This document shows, piece by piece, positions 1 through 12,066 of a stretch of DNA of 64,000 nt. Positions within the stretch are counted from its first letter, which is position 1, and each line of letters opens with the position of its first letter. The stretch comes from Xanthobacteraceae bacterium (GTDB lineage: Bacteria > Pseudomonadota > Alphaproteobacteria > Rhizobiales > Xanthobacteraceae): assembly GCA_023954195.1 (NCBI GenBank), contig JAMLIK010000005.1, positions 186,001 to 250,000 of the forward strand. Reading direction: 5' to 3'. The notes beneath the pieces are model-generated. The model saw only the letters and a list, made by a program, of their open reading frames with translations. It made no database searches and was not told the DNA's origin. A program made the translations under genes and the position numbers.

Positions 1-95
1 CAGAACGCACCAATAGGCCAATGGCATCGCAACCGTCTCCCCGCGGTGAAACGCGGATGAAGGCCGGTTCCCGCGCGAATGTCAAACCCGCCCCA

Positions 96-120
96 GGAAC
101 CGGACCGGCGAGCGACGGTT
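96..120 (+). promoter_or_regulatory. candidate EcfG (general stress sigma) promoter
   Basis: GGAAC at 96-100 and GTT at 118-120 are separated by 17 bases. This resembles the alphaproteobacterial EcfG consensus GGAAC-N16/17-cGTT, with G instead of C before GTT. It lies about 30 bases upstream of a gene for a general-stress-type flavin split-barrel protein, which fits the regulon. The site call is inference from motif and context. Confidence 0.45.
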
Positions 121-148
121 AATCCCGATGCAAACAAGGAGAGCAGCA

Positions 149-637
149 ATGGCCGCAAGTCATGCAGCCGATGATATCGATCGGACATGGGATCTGATGA
201 AGAAGATCGGATTCGCGATGTTGGTGACGCGCGACGGCGAGCGGATGCGCGCCCGCCCGATGGGCGCGTTCGTCGAACGCGACAACAATGCGGTTTACTT
301 CCTGACCGACGCGCGTCGTCACAAGGACGATGAGATCGCCGCGCATCCTGAAGTCAACGTCGCCTTTGCCGATCCCGGCGGCCAGAAATACGTCTCGCTG
401 ACCGGCACAGCCGCCGTATTGAACGACCGCGCCAAGATCAAGGAGTTGTTTTCGACGCCGGCGAAAGCCTGGTGGGACAGCGCCGACGACCCGAACATCC
501 GTGTGCTCAAGGTAACGCCCAACGATGCGGAGTTCTGGGATTCGCCGGGCTCGCTCGCCAGTTACGTCAAGATGGCGGCCGCCGCCGTCACCGGGTCGCG
601 CCCGGATCTCGGCGACAATCGCAAGGTCTCAATGTAA
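149..637 (+). CDS. pyridoxamine 5'-phosphate oxidase-like general stress protein
   Basis: A 162-residue protein of the FMN-binding split-barrel superfamily, resembling general stress protein 26 (COG3871). The N-terminal helix is followed by beta strands typical of the fold (FAMLVTRDGERMRARPMG near residues 22-39, then AVYFLTDAR). The family binds flavin or related cofactors, but the substrate is usually unknown. The start at 149 is chosen over the in-frame ATG at 128 because AAGGAG lies 8 bases before it. The gene stands alone, with a candidate EcfG promoter just upstream, so stress induction is plausible. The exact reaction cannot be read from the sequence. Confidence 0.8.
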   Translation: MAASHAADDIDRTWDLMKKIGFAMLVTRDGERMRARPMGAFVERDNNAVYFLTDARRHKDDEIAAHPEVNVAFADPGGQKYVSLTGTAAVLNDRAKIKELFSTPAKAWWDSADDPNIRVLKVTPNDAEFWDSPGSLASYVKMAAAAVTGSRPDLGDNRKVSM

Positions 638-887
638 CCGGCGTCACGCCGCCGGTGACCGATCGTCGCGATGACGGGTCGTGAAGAAGGGAGATGTTGC
701 CACCATGGATGATGTGAACGGGTCATGAATGATGGCGCATGCGCGCGCCGCGCGAGGAAAAATAAAAATCATCGAAACCAAATTCGCGCGCGCCGCTCGC
801 CATATTGCAGCCGCACCGCGATTCGTTGATCGTCGGATCGCGCGACGCGATTCATCGCGCATCAGTCTGCGGGAGAACGATAGGATC

Positions 888-2666
888 ATGACCCGGCTGC
901 GGCTTTTCATGTTGGCGACCACCGCTTTGACCCTCGGCCAATGGGCCGCGCCTCCGGCACGGGCCGACGATGATGCGCACGGCGCTTCCGCCCGCATCCT
1001 GATGGCGCAGGCCGCCCCCAACGAACGCAGGCCCGAGGAGCGAGGGAAAGAACGCCCGCGCGAGCAGGGACCGCGCGGCGGGCCGTCGCCAGGCGCGGGT
1101 CATGGCTCGGGGCCCGGCGCGGGAGCGCCGCCCCAACGCCCGGCTCCCCCACCCGCGCCCCCGGCTGCCAGGCAGCAGCATGCCCCGCCACCCGCTGCCC
1201 GGCCGACGTCCCCGACGCCTGCGCCGCACGCTGCGCCGCCCGCGCGTCCGGCGCCGTCCGCGCCTCCGGCTGCGGTTCCGCCGCGACAGGCGCCGCCGCC
1301 TGCCGCCCGTCCGGCGCCATCCTCGTCCACGCCGCCGGCTGCGGCGCCGCAACATGCTCCGCCGCCCGCTGCCCGCCCCGCGCCATCCGCGGCGCCGGCT
1401 CCACCACCCGCTGCCCGCCCGGCTCCATCCGCGCCTCCGGCTCCGCCGCCCGCCGCCCGCCCGGCGCCGCCCGCTCCGCCACCCGCCGGCCGTCCAGCGC
1501 CGCCCGCGCCGCCGCCCGCCGGCAACGTCGTTCGTCCGGCGCCGCAAGGCGCGCCCCAAGGGAGCCAGCCTTCGACGCCACCCGCCGCGCCGCCGGCTCC
1601 CGGCAATCAGTCCGCAGCGCCACCGCCGATGCGGCCGCCGCAGGTCAGTGCGCCGTTGCCACCACCGCCGCCGACCCCGGACCGGGTGGTGGCGCCGGGA
1701 TCGCCGCCGCAGGGGCCGCGCCGGATCCAGGACTTTCATTCCGAGCGGCGCGAGACCCAGCAGGGCGGCCGCACCGTCATCACCGAGCCCGGCCGCGTCA
1801 TCGTGCGCGATCCGGGCGGGCAGACGTTCATCCGTCACAACGAGGACGACCGCTTCCGCCATGGCGCGCGCGACATCCGGCAGGAGCGTGTCGGCAACGA
1901 CACCCGCACCGTCATCGTGCGGCCCGACGGCAGCCAGATCATCACCGTCAACGATCGTGACGGCCGGATGATGCGGCGAATCCGCCGCGATCCGCGCGGC
2001 CACGAGGTCGTCATCATCGACAACAGCCGGCGCGGCGTCGGCCCGGGAGGGGTCGCGGCCGGCGTAGCCGCCGGCCTGGCGGCGGGCGCGATCGGCGGTT
2101 ACTTCGTGTCGTTACCTCCGCCGGTGATCCACATGCCGCGCGACCGCTATATCGTCGAGGCCGACCGCGCGCCGCCGGAATTGATCTACGAGACGCTGAT
2201 GGCGCCGCCGGTGGAGCGGATCGAGCATGCCTATACGCTCGACGAAATCCGTTACAGCCCGATGGTGCGGGCGCGGATGCCGAGCATCGATCTCGACACC
2301 ATCAACTTCGAGACCGGATCGTGGGACATCCCGCCCGATCAGGCCGCGAAGTTGCAGGTGATCGCGGACGGTATCAACCGCGCCGTCGCGCGCAATCCGC
2401 GCGAGGTGTTTTTGATCGAGGGCCACACCGACGCGGTCGGCAACGACATCGACAATCTGTCGCTGTCGGACCGCCGCGCGCAGTCGGCCGCCGAGCTGCT
2501 GACCCAGCAATTCAATGTGCCGCCGGAGAATCTGGTGACGCAGGGCTACGGCGAGCAGAACCTGAAAATTGCGACCGACGGACCGGCGCGCGAGAACCGT
2601 CGCGTCACCGTGCGCCGCATCACGCCGCTGCTCGACGGCGGCGTCGCCGCCGCGCCGCCGCGCTGA
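888..2666 (+). CDS. OmpA-family outer-membrane protein with long Pro/Ala-rich region
   Basis: A 592-residue exported protein. The N-terminus is a signal peptide (basic MTRLR, hydrophobic core, cleavage near PARADD). About residues 60-280 are a low-complexity Pro/Ala/Arg segment. A middle region has repeated RxVIVRDPGG- and RTVIVRPDGS-like units. A glycine-rich hydrophobic stretch (VAAGVAAGLAAGAIGGYF) follows. The C-terminal OmpA-like domain (about 485-585) has the peptidoglycan-binding pattern EGHTDAVGND...LSLSDRRAQSAAELL. The likely role is tethering the outer membrane to peptidoglycan. The start at 888 is preferred to 729 because only it gives a proper signal peptide. A strong terminator follows the gene. 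Confidence 0.85.
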   Translation: MTRLRLFMLATTALTLGQWAAPPARADDDAHGASARILMAQAAPNERRPEERGKERPREQGPRGGPSPGAGHGSGPGAGAPPQRPAPPPAPPAARQQHAPPPAARPTSPTPAPHAAPPARPAPSAPPAAVPPRQAPPPAARPAPSSSTPPAAAPQHAPPPAARPAPSAAPAPPPAARPAPSAPPAPPPAARPAPPAPPPAGRPAPPAPPPAGNVVRPAPQGAPQGSQPSTPPAAPPAPGNQSAAPPPMRPPQVSAPLPPPPPTPDRVVAPGSPPQGPRRIQDFHSERRETQQGGRTVITEPGRVIVRDPGGQTFIRHNEDDRFRHGARDIRQERVGNDTRTVIVRPDGSQIITVNDRDGRMMRRIRRDPRGHEVVIIDNSRRGVGPGGVAAGVAAGLAAGAIGGYFVSLPPPVIHMPRDRYIVEADRAPPELIYETLMAPPVERIEHAYTLDEIRYSPMVRARMPSIDLDTINFETGSWDIPPDQAAKLQVIADGINRAVARNPREVFLIEGHTDAVGNDIDNLSLSDRRAQSAAELLTQQFNVPPENLVTQGYGEQNLKIATDGPARENRRVTVRRITPLLDGGVAAAPPR

Positions 2667-2689
2667 GCGCGCGTCGGCATCAAAATGAC

Positions 2690-2723
2690 AATGGCCGGGA
2701 GCGTCCCGGCCATTGTTGTTTTT
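2690..2723 (+). terminator. Rho-independent terminator after the OmpA gene
   Basis: A perfect 11-bp stem (AATGGCCGGGA at 2690-2700 with TCCCGGCCATT at 2704-2714) closes a 3-base GCG loop. It is followed by a T-rich tract (GTTGTTTTTC). It starts 23 bases after the OmpA stop codon. Confidence 0.9.
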
Positions 2724-2733
2724 CAGGCATCTT

Positions 2734-2819
2734 CGTCATTGCGACGAGCGTGAGTTCCGAAGCAAGCGAGTCCTTGGTCCTTGGCCTTCTGGATTGCTTC
2801 GCTGCGCTCGCAATGACGG
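2734..2819. repeat. palindromic intergenic repeat (REP-like)
   Basis: The ends are imperfectly complementary: CGTCATTGCGACGAGCG at the left and CGCTCGCAATGACGG at the right. The internal segment GGATTGCTTCGCTGCG is typical of repeats spread through Bradyrhizobium-type genomes. It lies between the convergent OmpA gene and argG. I see no coding potential in it. Confidence 0.75.
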
Positions 2820-2836
2820 TGACGATGGTCCGGACA

Positions 2837-5006
<2,170 letters not shown>

Positions 5007-5070
5007 GGCAGGGTTATAACGATTTCGCGCCGGCGGGAAACCCGTGTGCTTCACGAAGTCGCAACGGAGG

Positions 5071-5520
5071 TCAGGCCGGCGGCGGCGCTTCGCGCCAGAG
5101 GCCGGCATTGCGCCCGGCGATCAGCCAATAGACCGCGCCGGCGGCGACGCCCGCGCCCATCATGATTTCGAGATGCCGCCGCACGATGCCGTCGAAGCTC
5201 ATGGTGGCCGGATCGAACGGCACCAGCCCCAGATAACAGGCGAGCCCGGTCAGCGCGCCGCCCGCCGCATAGGTCAGCGCGCCGCGAATGCCGAACGCCT
5301 CGGTGACCAGCACGATCAGCAGCGCCGGCAGCAACGCGAAGCCGCTGACGAAGATGAAGCCGAAGGCGAACATCACGTTGAGCGCGTCGGGGTCGATCGG
5401 GCCGAGCGCCATGTCGCTCCAGTCCGGAAACAGCACCGCCAGCACGATCACCATGCCGGCGGCGAAACACGCCAGCGCGAGCCCGATCACGATCGCGAAC
5501 AGATGGCCGATCAGCGACAT
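5071..5520 (-). CDS. conserved four-helix membrane protein of unknown function
   Basis: A 149-residue protein with four predicted transmembrane helices (about residues 5-30, 48-72, 80-102 and 120-140), short loops and no catalytic motif I recognise. It ends 64 bases upstream of the PAP2 gene on the same strand and could be co-transcribed with it. The codon usage and hydrophobic periodicity look like a genuine gene. The function is unknown. Confidence 0.7.
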   Translation of the reverse strand: MSLIGHLFAIVIGLALACFAAGMVIVLAVLFPDWSDMALGPIDPDALNVMFAFGFIFVSGFALLPALLIVLVTEAFGIRGALTYAAGGALTGLACYLGLVPFDPATMSFDGIVRRHLEIMMGAGVAAGAVYWLIAGRNAGLWREAPPPA

Positions 5521-5569
5521 GCCGGAAACGCTCGATCATCGCGCTGTGACCGCCGGCCGGAAAGCGCGG

Positions 5570-5672
5570 CGTCATCGTCCGCGAAGGCGGACGATCCAGT
5601 AATCCGGACGATTGTGAGAAGAACCGCAGAAGATCGGGAATACTGGATACCCCGCCTGCGCGGGGTATGACG
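5570..5672. repeat. palindromic intergenic repeat
   Basis: Two hairpins in tandem: CGTCCGCGAAGGCGGACGATCCAGTA on the left and TACTGGATACCCCGCC...GCGGGGTATGACG on the right. The CCAGTA and TACTGG ends are complementary to each other. This composite repeat type recurs between genes in related genomes. It is not coding. Confidence 0.7.
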
Positions 5673-5707
5673 ATTGTCGTGCCGCCGGTCCGTCAAATGA
5701 CCGCCTC

Positions 5708-6919
<1,212 letters not shown>

Positions 6920-7038
6920 GGAACCATGGGTCGGTTGGGTGCGGCGGTCCGTCTCGGAACGGTCCGCCTCACATAGGCTTTCCCGCGCCCGCTGCAAAGC
7001 CGCAAATGACCGGTTCCCGCCCCCGCGTGCCGCGTGGG

Positions 7039-7608
7039 CTAGCGCCGGCACTCGTGCGCGATGCGGTCCAGCGCCTGCGACAGGCCCTTGAGCGAGAACA
7101 CGTCGGTGGTCTGGGTGCCCTTGCCGGAGATGGCCTTGACGGTAATCTCGCCGCTCTTGCGCATCGCCTCGACCAGCTTTTCCTCCTCGGCGGCGTTCTT
7201 GATCCAGAGCCCGTCGCCCTGGGTGTACATCGCGTAGCGCGCGCCGCCGACCTCCAGCGTCGATTCCGAGCCGGGCTTGGCCGGGTAGCCGATCACGATC
7301 GAGACTTCGTTGACGACTTTTTCCGCCGGCCGGCTGGAAATGAAGGCATAGGCCGGATCGCGCGGGCGGTTCGGCGGATTGGTCCTCGACGACGACGGCT
7401 TGGCCAGCGCGAAGCAGACCTTCTTGCCATTGGGAGACGCGGTGTAGGCGCCCCAGCTGCCGAACTGGCCGAGCAGCGTCGGCTCGCTGCTGGCGGCGGC
7501 GTGATGGGGCTCGGGCCGGGCGGATTTGGCGGCGGGCCGCGCCAGCGCCGGACTCGCGCACAATGTCGCGCCCGCCATCAGGATCAGCACCGTCCGCACC
7601 GCTCTCAT
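7039..7608 (-). CDS. secreted invasion-associated locus B (IalB)-like protein
   Basis: A 189-residue exported protein. The signal peptide is [23 protein letters not shown]. The mature part has the pattern of alphaproteobacterial IalB-domain proteins ([10 protein letters not shown]...KVCFALAKP; conserved Trp; [11 protein letters not shown]; a late Cys). The family was named in Bartonella, but members occur in many non-pathogens and their molecular role is unclear. Start choice is uncertain: ATGs at 7629 and 7674 are also in frame and none has a strong ribosome site. Here 7608 is used because it begins the cleanest signal peptide. Confidence 0.75.
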   Translation of the reverse strand: MRAVRTVLILMAGATLCASPALARPAAKSARPEPHHAAASSEPTLLGQFGSWGAYTASPNGKKVCFALAKPSSSRTNPPNRPRDPAYAFISSRPAEKVVNEVSIVIGYPAKPGSESTLEVGGARYAMYTQGDGLWIKNAAEEEKLVEAMRKSGEITVKAISGKGTQTTDVFSLKGLSQALDRIAHECRR

Positions 7609-7928
7609 CCGGCCGGGTTCCCGCAGCATTGTGACTGGAAGATGGCTTTGCCCTCGATTGTGGCGAATCTGCATGGTCGGGACATAGCATTTTGCGCCGG
7701 CGATGGCGATTATCGATTGCCCCCGGCGCGCGATGGAAAATCGCGAAGCGCGCGAAATCGGCCAGTTCGCCGTGATCGCCGACGCGGCCCGCGGGTACTG
7801 CGCCGCGCATCTTGCAACGCGCGCGGCTTTCGAATCAGATTGTAGCCTGCGGCCAAATCCGGCAAGAAGCCCCGATCGTCCCGCGTCGATCGCGTCACCC
7901 TCTCCGTCCGCCAACTTCAGGTGTGTTC

Positions 7929-8903
7929 ATGAAAGCCATTCTCTGCTCCCAATATTGCGGCCCCGACGACCTCGTGCTGACCGAGGTTCCCGATCCGGTG
8001 GCCGGTCCCGGCGAGGCGGTGATCGCGATCAAGGCGGCGGCGTTGAATTTCTTCGATCTCCTGATGATTCAGGGCAAGTACCAGATCAAGCCGCCGTTTC
8101 CGTTCTCGCCGTCGGCGGAAGTCGCCGGCGTGATCGAGAGCGTCGGCGCCGGCGTCACCGACCTCAAGGTCGGCGACCGCGTGATGGCCTCCTGCGGCCA
8201 CAACGGCGCGCGCGAGAAGATCGCGCTGCCGGCCTCCGCCATCATCAAGATCCCGGACAACCTCGATTTCGATCGCGCCGCCGGCATCACCATCATTTAC
8301 GGCACCACGCTGCACGCGCTGGAGGATCGCGCCAGCCCGAAGCCGGGCGAGACGCTCGCGGTGCTGGGAGCCGCAGGCGGCACCGGCCTCGCCGCCTGCG
8401 AGATCGGCAAGCTGCTGGGGCTCAAGGTGATCGCCTGCGCATCCTCCGACGAAAAGCTGGCGTTCGCGAAAGCGCACGGCGCCGAGTTGACGCTGAACTA
8501 CAGCAAGGAAGACCTCAAGGACGGCTTGAAGAAGCTCACCGGCGGCAAGGGCGTCGACATCGTCTACGATCCGGTCGGCGGCAGCTACTCGGAGGCCGCG
8601 CTGCGCGCCATCGCCTGGGAGGGCCGCTTCCTGGTGATCGGTTTCGCCTCCGGCGAAATTCCGAAAATGCCGCTCAATCTGGCGCTGCTGAAGGGTTGCG
8701 ACATCCGCGGCGTGTTCTGGGGCGCGTGGACCAAGATCGACCCGGCGAAGAACCGCGCCAACCTCGAACGGCTGGCGCAATGGACCGCCGAGGGCAAGCT
8801 GTCGTCGCATGTCGACCGCACCTTCCCGCTGGCGCAAACCGCCGACGCGCTGAAAGTCCTCGCCGGCCGTCAGGCGATGGGCAAGGTGATCCTGCATCCG
8901 TGA
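7929..8903 (+). CDS. NADPH:quinone oxidoreductase-like zinc-independent MDR protein
   Basis: A 324-residue medium-chain dehydrogenase/reductase. The N-terminal GroES-like domain (1-120) lacks the catalytic-zinc Cys/His set, as in quinone oxidoreductases. The Rossmann nucleotide-binding loop is GAAGGTGLAA at 147-156. The family reduces quinones or enones with NADPH. The start at 7929 (MKAILCSQY) matches the family's N-terminus; the frame is open further upstream but without homology. It is divergent from the IalB-like gene. Confidence 0.85.
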   Translation: MKAILCSQYCGPDDLVLTEVPDPVAGPGEAVIAIKAAALNFFDLLMIQGKYQIKPPFPFSPSAEVAGVIESVGAGVTDLKVGDRVMASCGHNGAREKIALPASAIIKIPDNLDFDRAAGITIIYGTTLHALEDRASPKPGETLAVLGAAGGTGLAACEIGKLLGLKVIACASSDEKLAFAKAHGAELTLNYSKEDLKDGLKKLTGGKGVDIVYDPVGGSYSEAALRAIAWEGRFLVIGFASGEIPKMPLNLALLKGCDIRGVFWGAWTKIDPAKNRANLERLAQWTAEGKLSSHVDRTFPLAQTADALKVLAGRQAMGKVILHP

Positions 8904-8925
8904 GGATGCGGGGCGCGTAAAATCA

Positions 8926-8954
8926 CGTCCGTCCCCGCGCAGGCGGGGACGACG
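8926..8954. repeat. short hairpin repeat unit
   Basis: GTCCCCGC-GCA-GGCGGGGAC forms a strong stem-loop ending in GACG. A closely related unit is at 46367-46394. It lies between the convergent quinone oxidoreductase and DUF1232 genes and may also act as a weak terminator, although no T-run follows. Confidence 0.6.
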
Positions 8955-8970
8955 GAGGTCGGCGCGCTCA

Positions 8971-9357
8971 TCAGCCCGTCGCCGACCCGTCCCCCTCCAG
9001 CCCGCGCTGAAGCGCGGCGCGGGCGGCCGCCTGGTGCTCGGGCTTGATGTGGCTCACCACCATGCGCAGCGCGGTGGCCAGCACCGCGGCGTCGTCGGTG
9101 AAGCCCAGCACCGGCATCAAATCCGGCATGACATCGAACGGCAGGATGAAATAGGCCAGCGCGCCGAGCAGAGCCGCCTGTACATGGCGCGGCGTTTTCC
9201 GGTCGAACGCGCAGTAATAGGCCGTCAGCAGCTCCTCGATGAACGGCAGTCGGGCGGCGATCCGCTTCAGCTTGATCCAGAACTGCCTGCGCACCCGCGC
9301 CGGGTCCTCGGCCAGACGCGCGGCGGCCTCGAAATCCATCGTGTGCTCGGAGGTCAT
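8971..9357 (-). CDS. DUF1232 (YkvA-like) membrane protein
   Basis: A 128-residue protein with the DUF1232 core: ALLGALAYFILPFDVMPDLM (an amphipathic or transmembrane helix ending in the hallmark PxDxxPD-like motif) followed by GFTDDAAVLATAL. The family is widespread and its function is unknown. The start at 9357 (MTSEHTMD) is preferred to the ATG at 9372 because AAAGG sits 8 bases before it. It lies downstream of and on the same strand as the PCD gene. Confidence 0.8.
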   Translation of the reverse strand: MTSEHTMDFEAAARLAEDPARVRRQFWIKLKRIAARLPFIEELLTAYYCAFDRKTPRHVQAALLGALAYFILPFDVMPDLMPVLGFTDDAAVLATALRMVVSHIKPEHQAAARAALQRGLEGDGSATG

Positions 9358-9442
9358 GGCGGAACCTTTCAAACAATGCGGCCTGGGTCGGAGCCGTTAC
9401 GCCGATCATCTGGTCATGCGCCGCCGCCGCCGCAAGTCGTCG

Positions 9443-9760
9443 TCAAGGTCGCGGTCGGGCCATATCCGGCTGCATGGCGACGGCGTTGATGACCCGCGCC
9501 AGATCGATGTCGCGGTCGGTGACGCCGCCGGCGTCGTGGGTCGAAAGCACCACCTCGACGGTGTTGTAGACGTTGCGCCATTCCGGGTGATGGTCGGCCT
9601 TCTCGGCCGCCAGCGCCACCCGCGTCATGAACCCGAACGCGGCGTTGAAGTCCTTGAAGACGAAGGTCCGTCCGATGGCGTCACGGCCCGCCATCTCGGA
9701 CCAGCCTTCCAGCCCCTTCAGCGCGCTCGCCCGCGCCGCGCCCGACAGCCTTTCCACCAT
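9443..9760 (-). CDS. pterin-4a-carbinolamine dehydratase
   Basis: A 105-residue PCD/DCoH family protein that dehydrates 4a-hydroxytetrahydropterin, regenerating the cofactor after phenylalanine hydroxylation. The family motif EKADHHPEW is at residues 53-61, and THDAGGVT begins at His75's neighbourhood, giving the three active-site histidines. The length matches the family (about 100). The start at 9760 (MVERLSG). No phenylalanine hydroxylase is present in this window. Confidence 0.92.
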   Translation of the reverse strand: MVERLSGAARASALKGLEGWSEMAGRDAIGRTFVFKDFNAAFGFMTRVALAAEKADHHPEWRNVYNTVEVVLSTHDAGGVTDRDIDLARVINAVAMQPDMARPRP

Positions 9761-9934
9761 GCCCGTCCCTTTCCTCCGATTCGCCGCGTCGTTCGATCCA
9801 TGCCACAATATTGAACCAAAGGCGTTCCAGGTCACAAAGTTCCCGGCCCTGGCGCGGGGCCGGTTCGTCACCACCGTCCGGCTTCGCCGGCCATTCGCGA
9901 GGAGACGACCCTTGACAGCATCGGGCCGCCGACG

Positions 9935-11386
9935 TTGAGCGCCAACACCGCATCCGACGCCACGCGTCGCGCCCCCGCGCCGCTCTCGCCGCGCTCCGCC
10001 AAGCGCAAGCTCATGCTGGTCATCCTGGCGGGCGCGCTTGCCCTGATCGGACTTGTCGTCGGCGTCTACTACTTCGCGACGCGCCCGGTGACCTTGCGGA
10101 TCGCGGTCGGCCCGCCCGCCAGCGACGACGTCAAGGTGATTCAGGCCATGGCGCAACTGTTCACGCGCGAGCACGAGTCGGTCCGGCTGCGGCCGCTGGT
10201 GACCGAGAGCGTCAGCGCCAGCGCCGCGGCGCTGGCCGACGGAAACGCGGATCTGGCGGTGGTGCGCGGCGATCTCGCCATTCCCAAGATCGCTCAGGCG
10301 GTGGCGACGCTGCGCAAGAGCGTCGCCATGCTGCTGGTGCCGCCGCGCAAGGCCGACGCCGCCGCGCCGGGCGACACCGAAGCCATCACCAGCATCGCGC
10401 AGCTCGCCGGCCGCCGCATCGGCGTGATCGGAAAGACCCAGGCCAACGTCAAGCTGCTGGATGTCATCCTGCGCCAGTACGGCGTCAATCCCGCCAAGGT
10501 CACGGTGCTCCAGTTCTCGTTGCCGGAGGTCGCCGAGGCGATGCGCAACCACAGGGCCGACGCTTATCTGGCGGCCGGCCCGATCGGCGGCCGGCTGACC
10601 TCGGACACCATCGCCGCTATGTTGCGCGAGGCCGGATCGCCGACCTTCCTGTCGATCGACGCGGCCGGAGCCATCGCGCAGAATTATCCGGTTTACGAGA
10701 CGGCCGAGATCCCCGCGGGCGTTTTCGGCGGCGCGCCGGCGCATCCCCCGACCGAAATCAAGACCATCAGCTTCGCGCATCACATCGTCGCGCGGGACAG
10801 TCTTTCCGACAGCACGGTGGGCGCCCTGACGCGACAGATCTTCGAGGTCCGGCAGGAGGTGGCGGCCAGCTTCCCGCTCGCCGCGAAGATCGAAACCCCC
10901 GACACCGACAAGGACGCGGCGCTGCCGGCGCATCCCGGCGCCGCCGCTTACGTCGATGGCGAGGAGATGTCGTTTCTGGAAAGCTATAGCGACTACATCT
11001 GGTGGGTCATCATGGGCGCATCGGCGCTGGGCTCGCTCGGCGCATGGTTTGCGAGCTATCTCAAGCGCGACGAGCGCACCGACAATGTCTCGCTGCGCGG
11101 CCGCCTCCTGGACATGCTGACGCAGGCGCGACGCAGCGATTCCCTCGCCGAACTGGACCGCATGGAGACCGAGGCCGACGATATCATGCGTAACACGCTC
11201 GACGCCTTCGAGCGCGGCGGCATCGAGGAAGGATCGCTCACCGCGTTCCAGATCGCGCTGGAACAGTTTCACAACGCGGTGGCGGATCGCCGGATGTGGT
11301 TGGCGGGGCGGCCGGCGCCCGTGCCGGGGAACGCTTCCGGGGATGCCACCGAGACCGACGTCAAGTTGATCCCCAGTTCGTCTTAG
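9935..11386 (+). CDS. TAXI-family TRAP transporter solute-binding protein, membrane-anchored
   Basis: A 483-residue protein with an N-terminal signal-anchor ([21 protein letters not shown]), a periplasmic TAXI/NMT1-like binding domain (about 55-330, beginning [12 protein letters not shown]), a second transmembrane helix ([21 protein letters not shown], near 355) and a cytoplasmic helical tail. Classical TAXI proteins are soluble binding proteins. This two-helix architecture with a cytoplasmic tail may sense a ligand rather than deliver it, and no TRAP permease lies nearby. The start is the TTG at 9935. No ATG precedes the anchor in frame, so the start is moderately sure. Confidence 0.8.
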   Translation: MSANTASDATRRAPAPLSPRSAKRKLMLVILAGALALIGLVVGVYYFATRPVTLRIAVGPPASDDVKVIQAMAQLFTREHESVRLRPLVTESVSASAAALADGNADLAVVRGDLAIPKIAQAVATLRKSVAMLLVPPRKADAAAPGDTEAITSIAQLAGRRIGVIGKTQANVKLLDVILRQYGVNPAKVTVLQFSLPEVAEAMRNHRADAYLAAGPIGGRLTSDTIAAMLREAGSPTFLSIDAAGAIAQNYPVYETAEIPAGVFGGAPAHPPTEIKTISFAHHIVARDSLSDSTVGALTRQIFEVRQEVAASFPLAAKIETPDTDKDAALPAHPGAAAYVDGEEMSFLESYSDYIWWVIMGASALGSLGAWFASYLKRDERTDNVSLRGRLLDMLTQARRSDSLAELDRMETEADDIMRNTLDAFERGGIEEGSLTAFQIALEQFHNAVADRRMWLAGRPAPVPGNASGDATETDVKLIPSSS

Positions 11387-11457
11387 ACGGCGAGGATCGC
11401 GATCCGAAATGCGAAGCAGGGCGGCCCGCCTTCGCGCCGTGGCAATGACGGCCCGAT

Positions 11458-11832
11458 TCAATCCGGCGCAAGCGGCGTCGTGGGCTCGGGTCCGGGGCGC
11501 AGCACGGCTTCCAGGTCGGCGCGCAGGAACGGCTTGCTGATGACCGGCTTGCCGTGAAACCGGCTCGCAAGGGCGAGGTCGGCGCTGTAGCCGGTGACAA
11601 AGGCATAGGGAACCCTCAGCGCGTCGAGTCGGTCGGCCACCTCGAAACTGGTGCCGGCGTCAAGACCGATATCGAGCAGCGCGAACTCCGGGGCGCGGTC
11701 CGCGATCATCGCCAGCGCCTCGGCCGCATGCGCGGCGATCCGGACCTGCGCGACGCCCAGCTCCGCGATCATCGCTCCGAAATCGATGGCGATGAGAGCG
11801 TCATCTTCAACAATCAGCACGTCGTTCGGCAT
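11458..11832 (-). CDS. single-domain response regulator
   Basis: A 124-residue receiver domain with no output domain. The acidic pocket is E9/D10/D11, the phospho-acceptor Asp54 (LLDIGL), the switch Thr80 and the conserved Lys100 (SKPF). Such stand-alone receivers act in phosphorelays or bind target proteins. No kinase is adjacent. It is divergent from the Crp/Fnr gene, so the two may share the 234-bp control region between them. Confidence 0.88.
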   Translation of the reverse strand: MPNDVLIVEDDALIAIDFGAMIAELGVAQVRIAAHAAEALAMIADRAPEFALLDIGLDAGTSFEVADRLDALRVPYAFVTGYSADLALASRFHGKPVISKPFLRADLEAVLRPGPEPTTPLAPD

Positions 11833-11964
11833 GGCGAGGCAACTTTCTCATGACGATGAAGGAGATCCGCCGGGCGACGGCACGGCGTCGATCGGGCTTT
11901 CGGAAGCAAGGTGTTTTCGGGAGCGGAGCGTGGCATGCCGGAGATGCCCTGGCGGCACAAACCC

Positions 11965-11980
11965 GGTTCCACCTGGAACC
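11965..11980. promoter_or_regulatory. palindrome in the divergent control region (possible operator)
   Basis: GGTTCCA and TGGAACC form perfect 7-base arms around CC. The site lies about 86 bases upstream of the Crp/Fnr start at 12067 and 133 bases upstream of the response-regulator start at 11832. GGAACC resembles an EcfG -35 element, but no CGTT is found at the right distance. The function is inferred only from symmetry and position. Confidence 0.3.
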
Positions 11981-12066
11981 CACCACACCTTCCGGGCTTC
12001 TGTCTGCTCACTTGTGAACATTCCGACCGCGCGTATCGCGATCGGATGCCATGGAAAGGGCCGTCG

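Noticed and set aside
852-2003. Long reading frames on both strands across the Pro/Ala-rich part of the OmpA gene
   Set aside because: They arise from GC-rich low-complexity codons; only the OmpA frame has a signal peptide and a recognisable domain.
11975-12005. EcfG promoter for the Crp/Fnr gene from GGAACC at 11975
   Set aside because: No CGTT-like -10 is found 16-18 bases downstream.
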